From Opitutia bacterium (GTDB lineage Bacteria; Verrucomicrobiota; Verrucomicrobiia; Opitutales; JABJCN01), in NCBI GenBank assembly GCA_018668635.1, contig JABJCN010000216.1, forward strand, positions 1 to 64,000: a stretch of 64,000 bases of DNA, read 5' to 3'. Made by a program: the position numbers and the translations under genes. The notes below the pieces were generated by a model. The model searched no databases. It was given only the letters and a program-made list of their open reading frames with translations, and was not told the origin of the DNA. Below are positions 35,279-43,243 of this stretch, piece by piece. The number at the start of each line of letters is the position of its first letter. Position 1 is the stretch's first letter.

Positions 35279-36352
35279 CTAAGAGCAAGAAAGAGGAATA
35301 TCAACAGCCTCGGAGGATTCGCAGTTTGGTCGCGCAATAAGTCCAGGATGGGGCTCATCTGAGTAAAATACTCCTGCATTCCCATTGTTGATAAGAAATT
35401 GATCGCAGACACCAAAAAAATCAGTCTCATTATTTGTACGTCGAATCTGGTATAGAAACTGGCCTTCCTCGTCCACAGAAAGACCGATGAAGTTTAAAAA
35501 TTTTTTTAATCGAGCAATATGCGCATTTTCAGGAATACCTTCAACCCATGTGGCCCGATGCAACTTGTCTACATATATCCGCACATCCTCAAGGGTTGGC
35601 TGAAAAAGTGAATCCCCTTTGCAATACTGGCGAAATTGGGAAAAAATCCATGGATTCCTTATGGCCGAGCGTCCGATCATTACTCCATGACAACCTGTGA
35701 ACTCCAGTACCTTTCGAGCCTTGAGAACTGAGGTAATATTACCATTGGCCAGTACCGGGCAATCCAGACGATCTACCGCCGTCTTAATAAAATTGTAATT
35801 CACTCGACTTCGATAGGAATCCTTAACCGTACGAGCGTGTAAACTCAGAAGGTTAATTTTATGCTTCTCAATCAATTCAAGTAGTCGGTCAAAGTGGCGG
35901 GCATCATCGAATCCAGTTCTCATCTTTACCGTGAACAATCCCTCCACATTCTCCCGGAGCAAGCTCAGGATTCCATCTAGTGCCTCAGGATCCCGCAGGA
36001 GCCCACCGCCCACATTTTTCTTGTAAACCTTGGGAGCCGGACATCCCAGATTCAAATCAACGCCGGCAATGGGATATGGTTTAAGGTCTTCGACCGTCCG
36101 CTTCAAATCTCTCAAGTTTTCTCCGATTAACTGGGCAAAGACTGGACGACCTGTAATATTATCAATTATGGAGGATAGAATTTTCTTATCCAATCGTGAG
36201 CTCTCATGAACACGAAAAAATTCGGTAAAGAAGTAGTCAGGCGGGCCATAATGAGCCACAACATCCATGAATGGTTTGTCAGTGACATCCTGCATGGGTG
36301 CCAAGGCTGATGATGGCACTCCAGGAAGAAGCGTTGGAGGGAGACTTCGCAT
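35279..36352 (-). CDS. dus: tRNA-dihydrouridine synthase
   Basis: FMN enzyme that reduces uridines in the tRNA D-loop. LAPMQDVTDKPFM at the N-terminus binds FMN, LNLGCPAPKVYKKNVGGGLL carries the catalytic Cys, TVKMRTGFDD, SLHARTVKDSYRS and VLANGNITS follow, then GVMIGRSAIRNPWIF. Start at ATG 36352 is preferred over an upstream TTG. About 357 residues. The paralogue (A, B or C) cannot be assigned. Ends 13 bases from sufT, convergent. Confidence 0.94.
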   Translation of the reverse strand: MRSLPPTLLPGVPSSALAPMQDVTDKPFMDVVAHYGPPDYFFTEFFRVHESSRLDKKILSSIIDNITGRPVFAQLIGENLRDLKRTVEDLKPYPIAGVDLNLGCPAPKVYKKNVGGGLLRDPEALDGILSLLRENVEGLFTVKMRTGFDDARHFDRLLELIEKHKINLLSLHARTVKDSYRSRVNYNFIKTAVDRLDCPVLANGNITSVLKARKVLEFTGCHGVMIGRSAIRNPWIFSQFRQYCKGDSLFQPTLEDVRIYVDKLHRATWVEGIPENAHIARLKKFLNFIGLSVDEEGQFLYQIRRTNNETDFFGVCDQFLINNGNAGVFYSDEPHPGLIARPNCESSEAVDIPLSCS

Positions 36353-36455
36353 TTCAATCAGCAACCATTGATTTGCCCATCATGAAACATGGCTATCCTC
36401 TTTGATTGTTATTTGAGTGAAAAACGAAAATCTTGGACCAAAATAATACGCAAGC

Positions 36456-36983
36456 TCAATCCTGTTGTTTCAAAATGCGCTCAAGTATTTCAGTCATGTC
36501 TTCGACAGTATTGAATACCTTGGCACTTACCTGAATGGGCACATCTTCCAATAGTGCCAAGGTCATGGAGTCACTGGGACGAACATCCAATTCCAATATT
36601 TTTTTTCCAAGTTCATTATCCATTTCCAAGAAAATTCTAGCGTAAAATGTACCTTCATCGACATCACTGATGACCACTTTTCGTAAATTTGCGCCAAATC
36701 CCTTAAGAACCATCCCAATCAAGTCATGTGTCAACGGTCGCTCACGCTTCACACCGTCCATAGCCATGGAAATCACATTACCAATTCCTTGGTCAACATA
36801 TATGACAAAGGTTTTTTCATCTGTACCAAGAAACACAGCGGAACCACTATGAGTCGGCAACACGCCTTTTATTGTGACATCAAAAACCTCGCTATTCATT
36901 GTCATATTAGAGTCTTTGTAAAAGGTTTTTTCCGCAAGAAAATAAAAGTCTGAGACTTTATTGTCTTTAGGATCAAGGGGCAT
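36456..36983 (-). CDS. Bifunctional nuclease domain protein (DUF151/BFN)
   Basis: 175 residues. DUF151 pattern: VDQGIGNVISMAMDGVKRERPLTHDLI-type block, VVISDVDEGTFYARIFLE and LDVRPSDSMTLALLEDVPIQV, the RPSD being the best-conserved motif. Plant and Thermotoga relatives have been reported as nucleases or are structurally characterised; in bacteria the function is unclear. The first about 26 residues are extra; starts at 36905 or 36899 are possible. Divergent from the GT9 gene with only 25 bases between starts. Confidence 0.82.
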   Translation of the reverse strand: MPLDPKDNKVSDFYFLAEKTFYKDSNMTMNSEVFDVTIKGVLPTHSGSAVFLGTDEKTFVIYVDQGIGNVISMAMDGVKRERPLTHDLIGMVLKGFGANLRKVVISDVDEGTFYARIFLEMDNELGKKILELDVRPSDSMTLALLEDVPIQVSAKVFNTVEDMTEILERILKQQD

Positions 36984-37008
36984 TTGGTATAAATAGGAGT
37001 ATGTTCAA

Positions 37009-37851
37009 ATGCATGTAGAGAATGCAGAATCTGTAAAATCTGTCGTCTTAAGGAGTGGCGCACTCGGAGATAGCGTACTTACACTTCCACTAATTCGCCA
37101 ACTTTCAGTTCTGGGACCAGTCACGGTCCTGACAAGAGATGGGTATTTCCCGATACTACGTGGTATGTTGCCAAAACTTAATCTGCTATCCATAGACTCG
37201 GCAAAGGCAGCCACTTTATTTAACACCCCAGATAAATGCTGGGAACCAATCTTCAAAGGCGCATCTGTGTACAGTTTCCTTAAAGATGAAAAAGGAAATC
37301 TTCAGGAAAACCTGCGACAATTGGGAATAAAAACCTATCGTCAACTTGCATCGAGAACCAAACGAAGACCTCATATTGTTGAACAAATGTTTTACGATGC
37401 AGGATTGGTCTCACCATTAAATCTCTTGCAAACTTCGCAACTCAGCCATCTACGCTCAGGTGCGGGCACTCATTTCTGGATCCATCCAGGAAGTGGATCC
37501 CCTTCAAAAAATACCAAGTTGGAACGATTACGAGAAATCTATGAATCCGATTGTCGCAAGCTTCCCATACTCGCTAGTTTTGGAGAAGCTGATCATCGTC
37601 TAATTGATGACTTCATGAAAATCTTTTCGAACTTAAAATATGATTTGATAATGCCAGAAAACACAGCTGATCTTCTCTCTAAAATAGCAGCAAAAGCAGC
37701 AGTTTTCCTAGGTAATGACTCTGGCCCTGCTCATCTATCTGCCGCCTTGGGAATTCCCACAATTGTTTCCTATTGTTGTACAGATCCAGCTATATGGAAA
37801 CCCGCAGGACAAGACGTAATAATTAAGTGTCAAATAAGCAGGTGGAGGTAG
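37009..37851 (+). CDS. GT9-type (heptosyltransferase-like) glycosyltransferase
   Basis: 280 residues with GT9 features: VVLRSGALGDSVLTLPLIRQL at the N-terminus (usual RxGaiGDvv), IHPGSGSPSKN (HPGSG donor-side motif) and FLGNDSGPAHLSAALGIPTI (NDSG-P-H motif) near the end. Such enzymes add heptose or other sugars to LPS or related glycans in the cytoplasm. The rather short length suggests a minimal form. It is a single gene, 12 bases from the convergent cimA end. Acceptor unknown. Confidence 0.82.
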   Translation: MHVENAESVKSVVLRSGALGDSVLTLPLIRQLSVLGPVTVLTRDGYFPILRGMLPKLNLLSIDSAKAATLFNTPDKCWEPIFKGASVYSFLKDEKGNLQENLRQLGIKTYRQLASRTKRRPHIVEQMFYDAGLVSPLNLLQTSQLSHLRSGAGTHFWIHPGSGSPSKNTKLERLREIYESDCRKLPILASFGEADHRLIDDFMKIFSNLKYDLIMPENTADLLSKIAAKAAVFLGNDSGPAHLSAALGIPTIVSYCCTDPAIWKPAGQDVIIKCQISRWR

Positions 37852-37863
37852 CACTGACTTAAA

Positions 37864-39447
37864 TTATTTATCCCCGAGCATCTGAAGCTTGTATTCAAAT
37901 GCATCCCTCAGTGCAACCCATGTAGCATCAATGACGTTATCACTGGCACCAACAGTGCCCCAGACTTCCTTGCCGTCAGTTGACTCAATCAACACTCGAA
38001 TCTTTGAATCAGTACCGATCCCTCCCTCAAGAATTCGAACCTTGAAATCAGTCAGCTTAACATGATCCACATCCGGGCTCGTTTTCTTGAGAGCCTTACG
38101 AAGAGCATAATCAAGTGCGCCAACAGGACCATTGGATTCAGCAACTGCATGAGTGACTTCATTACCTGTACGAAGCTTCACTGTGGCTTCTGAACCCATC
38201 TTGCCCGTTTCGTTATCGCGTTGGACAGAGACGCGGTAACCGAGAAGTTCAAAGGTGCTATCCGCACCTTTTAAAAATTTGTTCAAGAGAAGTTTAAATG
38301 AGGCATCTGCAGCCTCGTACTCGTATCCCTTAAATTCCAGATCCTTTAATTCCACAAGAAAATCCTTCATCTCAGGGCTCTTGGAGTCTACATCAATACC
38401 TATCTGCCGAGCCTTCATCATGATACTGCTTCGCCCAGAAAGGTCGGAAACAAGGATGCGACGGCGATTTCCCACTTGCTCAGGTTCCATATGCTCGTAG
38501 CTATGTGAAACCTTGGCCGTTGCATCCGCATGGATTCCCCCCTTATGGGCAAAAGAACTGGCACCGACATAAGGGGCACGGCTATCTGGTCTTAAGTTGG
38601 CAACATCATCCACGTAGAGAGAAAGATCCCGCAGACTTTGGAGTTGTGAGGAACAAGATGTATCGAGGCCCATCTTGAGAATAAGGTTGGGAATGATGGA
38701 AGTGAGGTTGGCATTGCCGTTTCGCTCACCATAACCATTAATGGTACCTTGCACCATGGAGGCACCAGAATCAACCCCGGCTAAAGAAGTTGCCACACCG
38801 AGGCCAATATCATTATGGCAATGTACGCCAATGCGATGTTCAGCAAATCGTCTGGCAACAGTTGCTGTGATATCACCGACCTCGGCGGTAAGTTTACCCC
38901 CGTTGGAATCACAAAGAACCAGCCAATCAGCACCCCCAGAAACCGCAGCTTCAAGGGTCTTCATCGCATATTCGGCATCCGAAAAATAGCCGTCAAAAAA
39001 ATGTTCGGCATCATAGACAACCTCCTTACCTCTTGATTTTAGATGCCTGACAGAATCCTCTATCATCAAGAGGTTCTCGTCCAAGGTGGTTCGGATAATC
39101 TCAGTCACATGTAACCCCCAACTTTTGCCAAAAATTGTCACTACAGAAGTTTCCGCATCCAGCAAAAGTTGAATCTGCGCATCATCCTCCACGGTTACAT
39201 TTGCGCGGCGGGTCGAACCAAATGCCGCCAATTTGGCGTGTTGAAGTTTTAGGTCCTTGGCTGCCTCGAAGTAGGCCATATCACGTGGATTCGATCCCGG
39301 CCAACCGCCCTCTATATAATCAACCCCGAACTGATCGAGTTTCTCAGTGACTCGTAGCTTTGCGCTTACAGAAAAAGAGACCCCTTCCCCCTGTGTGCCA
39401 TCACGGAGAGTTGTATCGTATATTTGAATCTTAGGTTTGCTCGACAT
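37864..39447 (-). CDS. cimA: Citramalate synthase
   Basis: Condenses pyruvate and acetyl-CoA to citramalate, the threonine-independent route to isoleucine. DRE-TIM aldolase fold: IQIYDTTLRDGTQGEGVSFS (catalytic Arg-Asp), FGVDYIEGGWPGSNP, VYDAEHFFDGY, LCDSNGG and the metal site IGVHCHNDIGLG. The C-terminal LeuA-type regulatory domain (about 90 residues) is present. The pattern ...EGGWPGSNPRD and HFFDGY fits citramalate synthase rather than isopropylmalate synthase. Start ATG 39447; the region upstream reads as hydrophobic junk. Confidence 0.88.
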   Translation of the reverse strand: MSSKPKIQIYDTTLRDGTQGEGVSFSVSAKLRVTEKLDQFGVDYIEGGWPGSNPRDMAYFEAAKDLKLQHAKLAAFGSTRRANVTVEDDAQIQLLLDAETSVVTIFGKSWGLHVTEIIRTTLDENLLMIEDSVRHLKSRGKEVVYDAEHFFDGYFSDAEYAMKTLEAAVSGGADWLVLCDSNGGKLTAEVGDITATVARRFAEHRIGVHCHNDIGLGVATSLAGVDSGASMVQGTINGYGERNGNANLTSIIPNLILKMGLDTSCSSQLQSLRDLSLYVDDVANLRPDSRAPYVGASSFAHKGGIHADATAKVSHSYEHMEPEQVGNRRRILVSDLSGRSSIMMKARQIGIDVDSKSPEMKDFLVELKDLEFKGYEYEAADASFKLLLNKFLKGADSTFELLGYRVSVQRDNETGKMGSEATVKLRTGNEVTHAVAESNGPVGALDYALRKALKKTSPDVDHVKLTDFKVRILEGGIGTDSKIRVLIESTDGKEVWGTVGASDNVIDATWVALRDAFEYKLQMLGDK

Positions 39448-39632
39448 GTCAAATGAGGGAATGAAAAAATACCATTCACAGACAATGACAACCAGCAAAT
39501 GAACAACCTTCGTCAATTCTGAGTCTCTGAATACCCATGTGCATGTGTAATATGTGTTGAAGATGAAGAAAAATTTGTTTGAACACCAACCCAACCACGA
39601 AGATAAAGCCAAGACCCGATACGAACCCCCAT

Positions 39633-40262
39633 ATGACAAACAACCACTGGGAAAACGCCCGGAAACTTTTCAGGGAAGCCTGCTTCCTCCGCTCCATGGG
39701 TGATGAAAAAGGTGCCATAGGCATCCTTTCAAAGGATATGCCTGGCACTATTTCCTCATGGATGGCCGACTCCAAGTTGACCGCGGGTGAAAAAAAGGAG
39801 CGACTTCAGGAAATGTTTCAGGAGGAAATGAGAAAGGTCGATGAATCTGTCGAACTCTGCGAACTCATGCTAAACCGTTTCGAAGAAACCTTCTCATTAC
39901 AAATTCGCAGTATTCTTTACGACTTTCAGCTCCTGATATACGAAGTATTTGGTTTGGATACATCTTCAGTCCGAACGCCTTCTGAGCCAATCGCCCCAGC
40001 CCGAAAACGAACAAAAGGCAAGGCGCCGTCTAAAAAAACTGCGGTTCCCATTCCACCACCATCTGCAGAGGAAATGGCAGACAGGCTTCGTAAATTCAAG
40101 GAAACCAGACTACGCACCAACAAGGAATGGCAAAGCATCCTTTTCAACGATATAGAAAAAATCATCGACTCCGTTTTGGATAAAGAGGCACAATCCCGTA
40201 CAAAAACAACGAAACCCAAGCCAAAAACCAAAAGAAAATCAACCCGCGCCAAATCCTCATAA
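39633..40262 (+). CDS. Basic-tailed protein of unknown function, coupled to an actin-like gene
   Basis: About 209 residues from ATG 39633 (TTG 39579 would add 18). N-terminal 100 residues are helical: NNHWENARKLFREACFLRSMG, then TAGEKKERLQEMFQEEM, probably coiled coil. The middle is Pro/Ala/Ser rich and the C-terminus ends in a Lys/Arg-rich histone-like tail (SRTKTTKPKPKTKRKSTRAK). Its TAA overlaps the next ATG by one base (TAATG), so it is translationally coupled to an actin-like ATPase. Inference: DNA- or polyanion-binding adaptor or filament partner. Family not recognised. Confidence 0.75.
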   Translation: MTNNHWENARKLFREACFLRSMGDEKGAIGILSKDMPGTISSWMADSKLTAGEKKERLQEMFQEEMRKVDESVELCELMLNRFEETFSLQIRSILYDFQLLIYEVFGLDTSSVRTPSEPIAPARKRTKGKAPSKKTAVPIPPPSAEEMADRLRKFKETRLRTNKEWQSILFNDIEKIIDSVLDKEAQSRTKTTKPKPKTKRKSTRAKSS

Positions 40263-41431
40263 TGAGCTCCGAAGAACTGACCCAACCCGAACTTCCTTCA
40301 ACTCCTGACGCAGTCGATGTTCCTGCGGAAACCGAGAATGCAGTAACAGAACCTGCTGTCGGCGATCAATCCAACTACATCATCGTCGGATTGGACCTCG
40401 GCACCAATACCTCCTGTATTCAAGCCGTCGACGCAGCAACCGGCAACGAAGTCTGCAATACCGTGGTGCCCACCATAGTCGGCTATGCAGATCGTGGCAT
40501 TCTAGCAGGTATCCTGCCGGATGACTCTGCAGAACTCTTCGGCACAGAAGCCCTACGGAATGAGTTGCACCTCAGGATATCACGCCCCTTAAAAAATGGT
40601 GTCATTGAAGACGTTGATGCTGCAGCGAAGTTTGTGAAACATCTGCGTGACATAGTTGACCCTGGAGGGAAAGCCACAATACACGCCGTTGTCGGCATTC
40701 CGAGTAACACAGACGAAGAAGCAAAGGATAACGTACAAAAAGCAGTCTCCGGCATATTTGACTCTGCCATCCTCGTTCCTGAACCTTTTCTTGCCGCCTA
40801 TGGCTTCCGCGATGAATCGCGACTCAAGGACCCCGAGTATGTTGACCCTGTAAAAAACTCTCTCTTTATTGATATCGGTGCAGGCACGACAGACTATTGC
40901 ATTATTCAAGGCTACTTCCCCACTCCTGAGGACCAGCTTAGCATGCCAATCGCAGGGGAAAACGTTGATGAACAACTGGAAAAAGGATTAGCTGAGGCCT
41001 ATCCTGACACACGTATATCGCTAAACAAGGTCCGTGAGTACAAGGAAAAGTATTCCTATGTTGGTGAACCCCAGTACGGGATGAAAGTACGTGTGCCAGT
41101 CGGAGGGAAACCACGTACAATTGAGATTGGGAAACAGATTGGTGAAGCCTGTAACATGCTTCTTGAGAATGTTTTTCAATCCTTGGAAAAAGTTATCCCC
41201 ATGGCCCGACCGGACTCAGTCTTCGAACTACTGCAAAACATAATTCTTACCGGTGGTGGTAGCATGATAGAAAATTTACCTGAGGAACTACAGCGACTTC
41301 TTCTCGAAAGTGGATATGAAAACCCACGAGTACTCGTTGCTGGGCAGGATTTCAAAACCTTTGTGGCAAATGGTGCGTTAAAGGTTGCACAAGCTGCGCG
41401 GCCGGAACAATGGGCAAACTCAAAGGTCTAA
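40262..41431 (+). CDS. Actin-like ATPase, MreB/MamK-type
   Basis: 389 residues with the actin ATPase fold: phosphate-1 loop VGLDLGTNTS (42-51), LRISRPLKNGVIEDVDAA (the RPLxxGVI signature of MreB), phosphate-2 loop IDIGAGTTDY (203-212) and adenosine motif ILTGGGS (328-334). The first 35 residues are an acidic, flexible extension. It lacks the standard neighbours mreC/mreD, so it is not the shape-determining MreB; the closest kin I can name are MamK-like filament proteins. It follows a basic-tailed protein in one transcript. Probably forms a cytoskeletal filament; task unknown. Confidence 0.85.
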   Translation: MSSEELTQPELPSTPDAVDVPAETENAVTEPAVGDQSNYIIVGLDLGTNTSCIQAVDAATGNEVCNTVVPTIVGYADRGILAGILPDDSAELFGTEALRNELHLRISRPLKNGVIEDVDAAAKFVKHLRDIVDPGGKATIHAVVGIPSNTDEEAKDNVQKAVSGIFDSAILVPEPFLAAYGFRDESRLKDPEYVDPVKNSLFIDIGAGTTDYCIIQGYFPTPEDQLSMPIAGENVDEQLEKGLAEAYPDTRISLNKVREYKEKYSYVGEPQYGMKVRVPVGGKPRTIEIGKQIGEACNMLLENVFQSLEKVIPMARPDSVFELLQNIILTGGGSMIENLPEELQRLLLESGYENPRVLVAGQDFKTFVANGALKVAQAARPEQWANSKV

Positions 41432-41696
41432 GTTGAAATTTTCCAATTACTCAATCTATCTGGATTCGTAAAAAAACCTGCCGGGAACCAGGGCAGTAAC
41501 CCAGTTCTTGTAATAGTGATCCAATAGTTGTAAACAAAAGGAGGATGTTCTTGCCTTTTCCATATAGTCACTTTTTTTGACAAAATTTGTTTGTCCTGAC
41601 GCCAAGCTATTTGAGCTTGATTTATTCCTGTATCAGGGAAAAATCCACAGCCCAATTTTTATTTAAGCTAATTCAACGAACCCAGAAGACACAGCA
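41432..41696. other. Intergenic region before the ABC/Gld cassette
   Basis: 265 bases, the longest gap here. It holds a hairpin CTGCC (41478-41482) / GGCAG (41492-41496) after the actin-like gene, and a TTGACA at 41577-41582 without a good -10. A 75-codon minus-strand reading exists but starts with TTG and resembles nothing known. Probably promoter region for the ABC cassette. Confidence 0.45.
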
Positions 41697-42425
41697 ATGA
41701 TCGAAGCAAAGAACCTGACCAAGGACTACGGCAACTTCCGTGCCGCAGACAATGTCTCGTTTACCGTCGAGAAAGGTGACATACTCGGATTTCTCGGACC
41801 AAATGGAGCAGGCAAGTCCACCACCATGAAAATGCTGACAGGATTCCTGTCACCGACGGGAGGCACTGGTGTCATTGGCGGCAATGATATTCAGCAAAAT
41901 CCACTGGAGGCCAAGCGCCTCTTTGGATACTTGCCGGAGAGCGGCCCCCTATACACAGAAATGACCGTGAAGGAATTCCTCACCTTCATTGCGGAAATTC
42001 GCGGATACCATGACAAGGATGCTGCGGAATCCGTAATTAAAAGAGCTATAAAAATCTGCCACCTGAAGGAAGTTAGAAACCAAACGATTGAAACCTTGAG
42101 TAAAGGTTATCGTCAGCGCGTTGGTTTGGCTCAAGCTGTCCTTCACGATCCGCCTTGTCTTATCCTTGACGAACCGACTGATGGGCTGGACCCCAATCAA
42201 AAACGTGAAGTTCGTAAATTGATAACTTCAATGGCAAAGCAAAAAGCGATTGTCCTATCAACTCATATTCTGGAGGAAGTTGACTCAATGTGTAACCGAA
42301 TCATAATTATTGCCAACGGAAAGGTCATTGTGGACAGCACGCCGGACGGACTTCGCGAAAAGCATCCCGGCAAAAGCCTCGAGGATATTTTCTGCGATCT
42401 CACCACTTCCCAGAAAGGAAGCTAA
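41697..42425 (+). CDS. ABC transporter ATP-binding protein (GldA-like, ABC-2 type)
   Basis: 242 residues. Walker A GFLGPNGAGKSTTMKML, Q-loop in GYLPESGPLYTEMTV, signature LSKGYRQRVGLAQAVL, Walker B LILDEPTDGLDPNQ and switch His in STHILEE. This is the ATPase of an ABC-2 exporter as found with GldF/GldG. It starts a four-gene cassette followed by a permease, a GldG-type protein and a DUF4340 protein. In flavobacteria GldAFG is needed for gliding; here other motility genes are absent, so the cargo is unknown. Confidence 0.93.
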   Translation: MIEAKNLTKDYGNFRAADNVSFTVEKGDILGFLGPNGAGKSTTMKMLTGFLSPTGGTGVIGGNDIQQNPLEAKRLFGYLPESGPLYTEMTVKEFLTFIAEIRGYHDKDAAESVIKRAIKICHLKEVRNQTIETLSKGYRQRVGLAQAVLHDPPCLILDEPTDGLDPNQKREVRKLITSMAKQKAIVLSTHILEEVDSMCNRIIIIANGKVIVDSTPDGLREKHPGKSLEDIFCDLTTSQKGS

Positions 42426-42466
42426 CCTGCCAGCGTCCCCCCTGCAACGAACCCTGAAACTTACTG

Positions 42467-43189
42467 ATGAAAACCATTTACTATTTATTTAAAAGAGAGT
42501 TCCTCGGCTACTTCCGCTCACCGGTTGCCTATGTATTCCTCTTCGTCTTCGCTGGCGCCTCAGCTGTTATGGCCCTAAACTTAGGAAAGATGCTAGAGAC
42601 CAATGATGCCAGTATGCGCACGCTGTTTCACTATCAACCTTGGATTTTCCTAGTCTTTATTCCGGCTATAGGCATGCGCCTTTGGGCGGAGGAGAAAAGG
42701 TCAGGGACATGGGAACTGCTATTTACCCTACCGATCACCCCCATACAGGCAGTCTTGGGAAAGTTCCTTGCCGCCTGGATATTTGTACTGGTGGCAATCT
42801 GCCTTACAATAACCATGGTTTTGACAATCGGGTACCTTGGCAATCCGGACTGGGGTCCTGTTTTGACTGGGTATTTTGGACTATTCCTGATGGCCGGAAG
42901 CTTTATGGCAGTCACATCCTTAACCTCTGCCTTCACGAAGAATCAGGTCATCAGCTTTGTGATAAGTACCTTGGTCACATTGATATTTCTTTTTCTCGGA
43001 TGGAGTGTCTTCTCGGGGTTTCTGGAAGGATTTCTACCAATGGAAATAGCAGATGCTATTGCTCAATTTAGTTTCATAACACACTTTGAACCATTTCAAA
43101 ATGGCGTAGTATCATTGAAAGGACTTCTCTACTTTTTATCATTCACAGTCTTTTGCTTGTTCGTGAACGTGATCGTTCTCGAACGCTGA
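42467..43189 (+). CDS. ABC-2 type permease (GldF-like)
   Basis: 240 residues with six membrane helices. N-terminal YYLFKREFLGYFRSPVAYVFLFVF and the block FIPAIGMRLWAEEKRSGTWELLFTLPI are the ABC-2 permease signature found in GldF. 41 bases after the ATPase gene and 54 before the GldG-type gene, so clearly co-transcribed. Forms the membrane channel with the ATPase. Confidence 0.93.
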   Translation: MKTIYYLFKREFLGYFRSPVAYVFLFVFAGASAVMALNLGKMLETNDASMRTLFHYQPWIFLVFIPAIGMRLWAEEKRSGTWELLFTLPITPIQAVLGKFLAAWIFVLVAICLTITMVLTIGYLGNPDWGPVLTGYFGLFLMAGSFMAVTSLTSAFTKNQVISFVISTLVTLIFLFLGWSVFSGFLEGFLPMEIADAIAQFSFITHFEPFQNGVVSLKGLLYFLSFTVFCLFVNVIVLER

Positions 43190-43243
43190 TCTGATTCAGA
43201 ACTGAATAATAATAAAAACGAATTCAAAGACGGAAAATCAGTC

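Noticed and set aside
39448-39639. 64-residue hydrophobic N-terminal extension of citramalate synthase
   Set aside because: Conserved sequence starts at the ATG at 39447; the upstream part is low-complexity and lies in the divergent intergenic region.
41428-41655. 75-codon minus-strand reading in the gap before the ABC cassette
   Set aside because: TTG start, overlaps the actin-like gene end, no recognisable domain; regarded as chance, though the region is unexplained.
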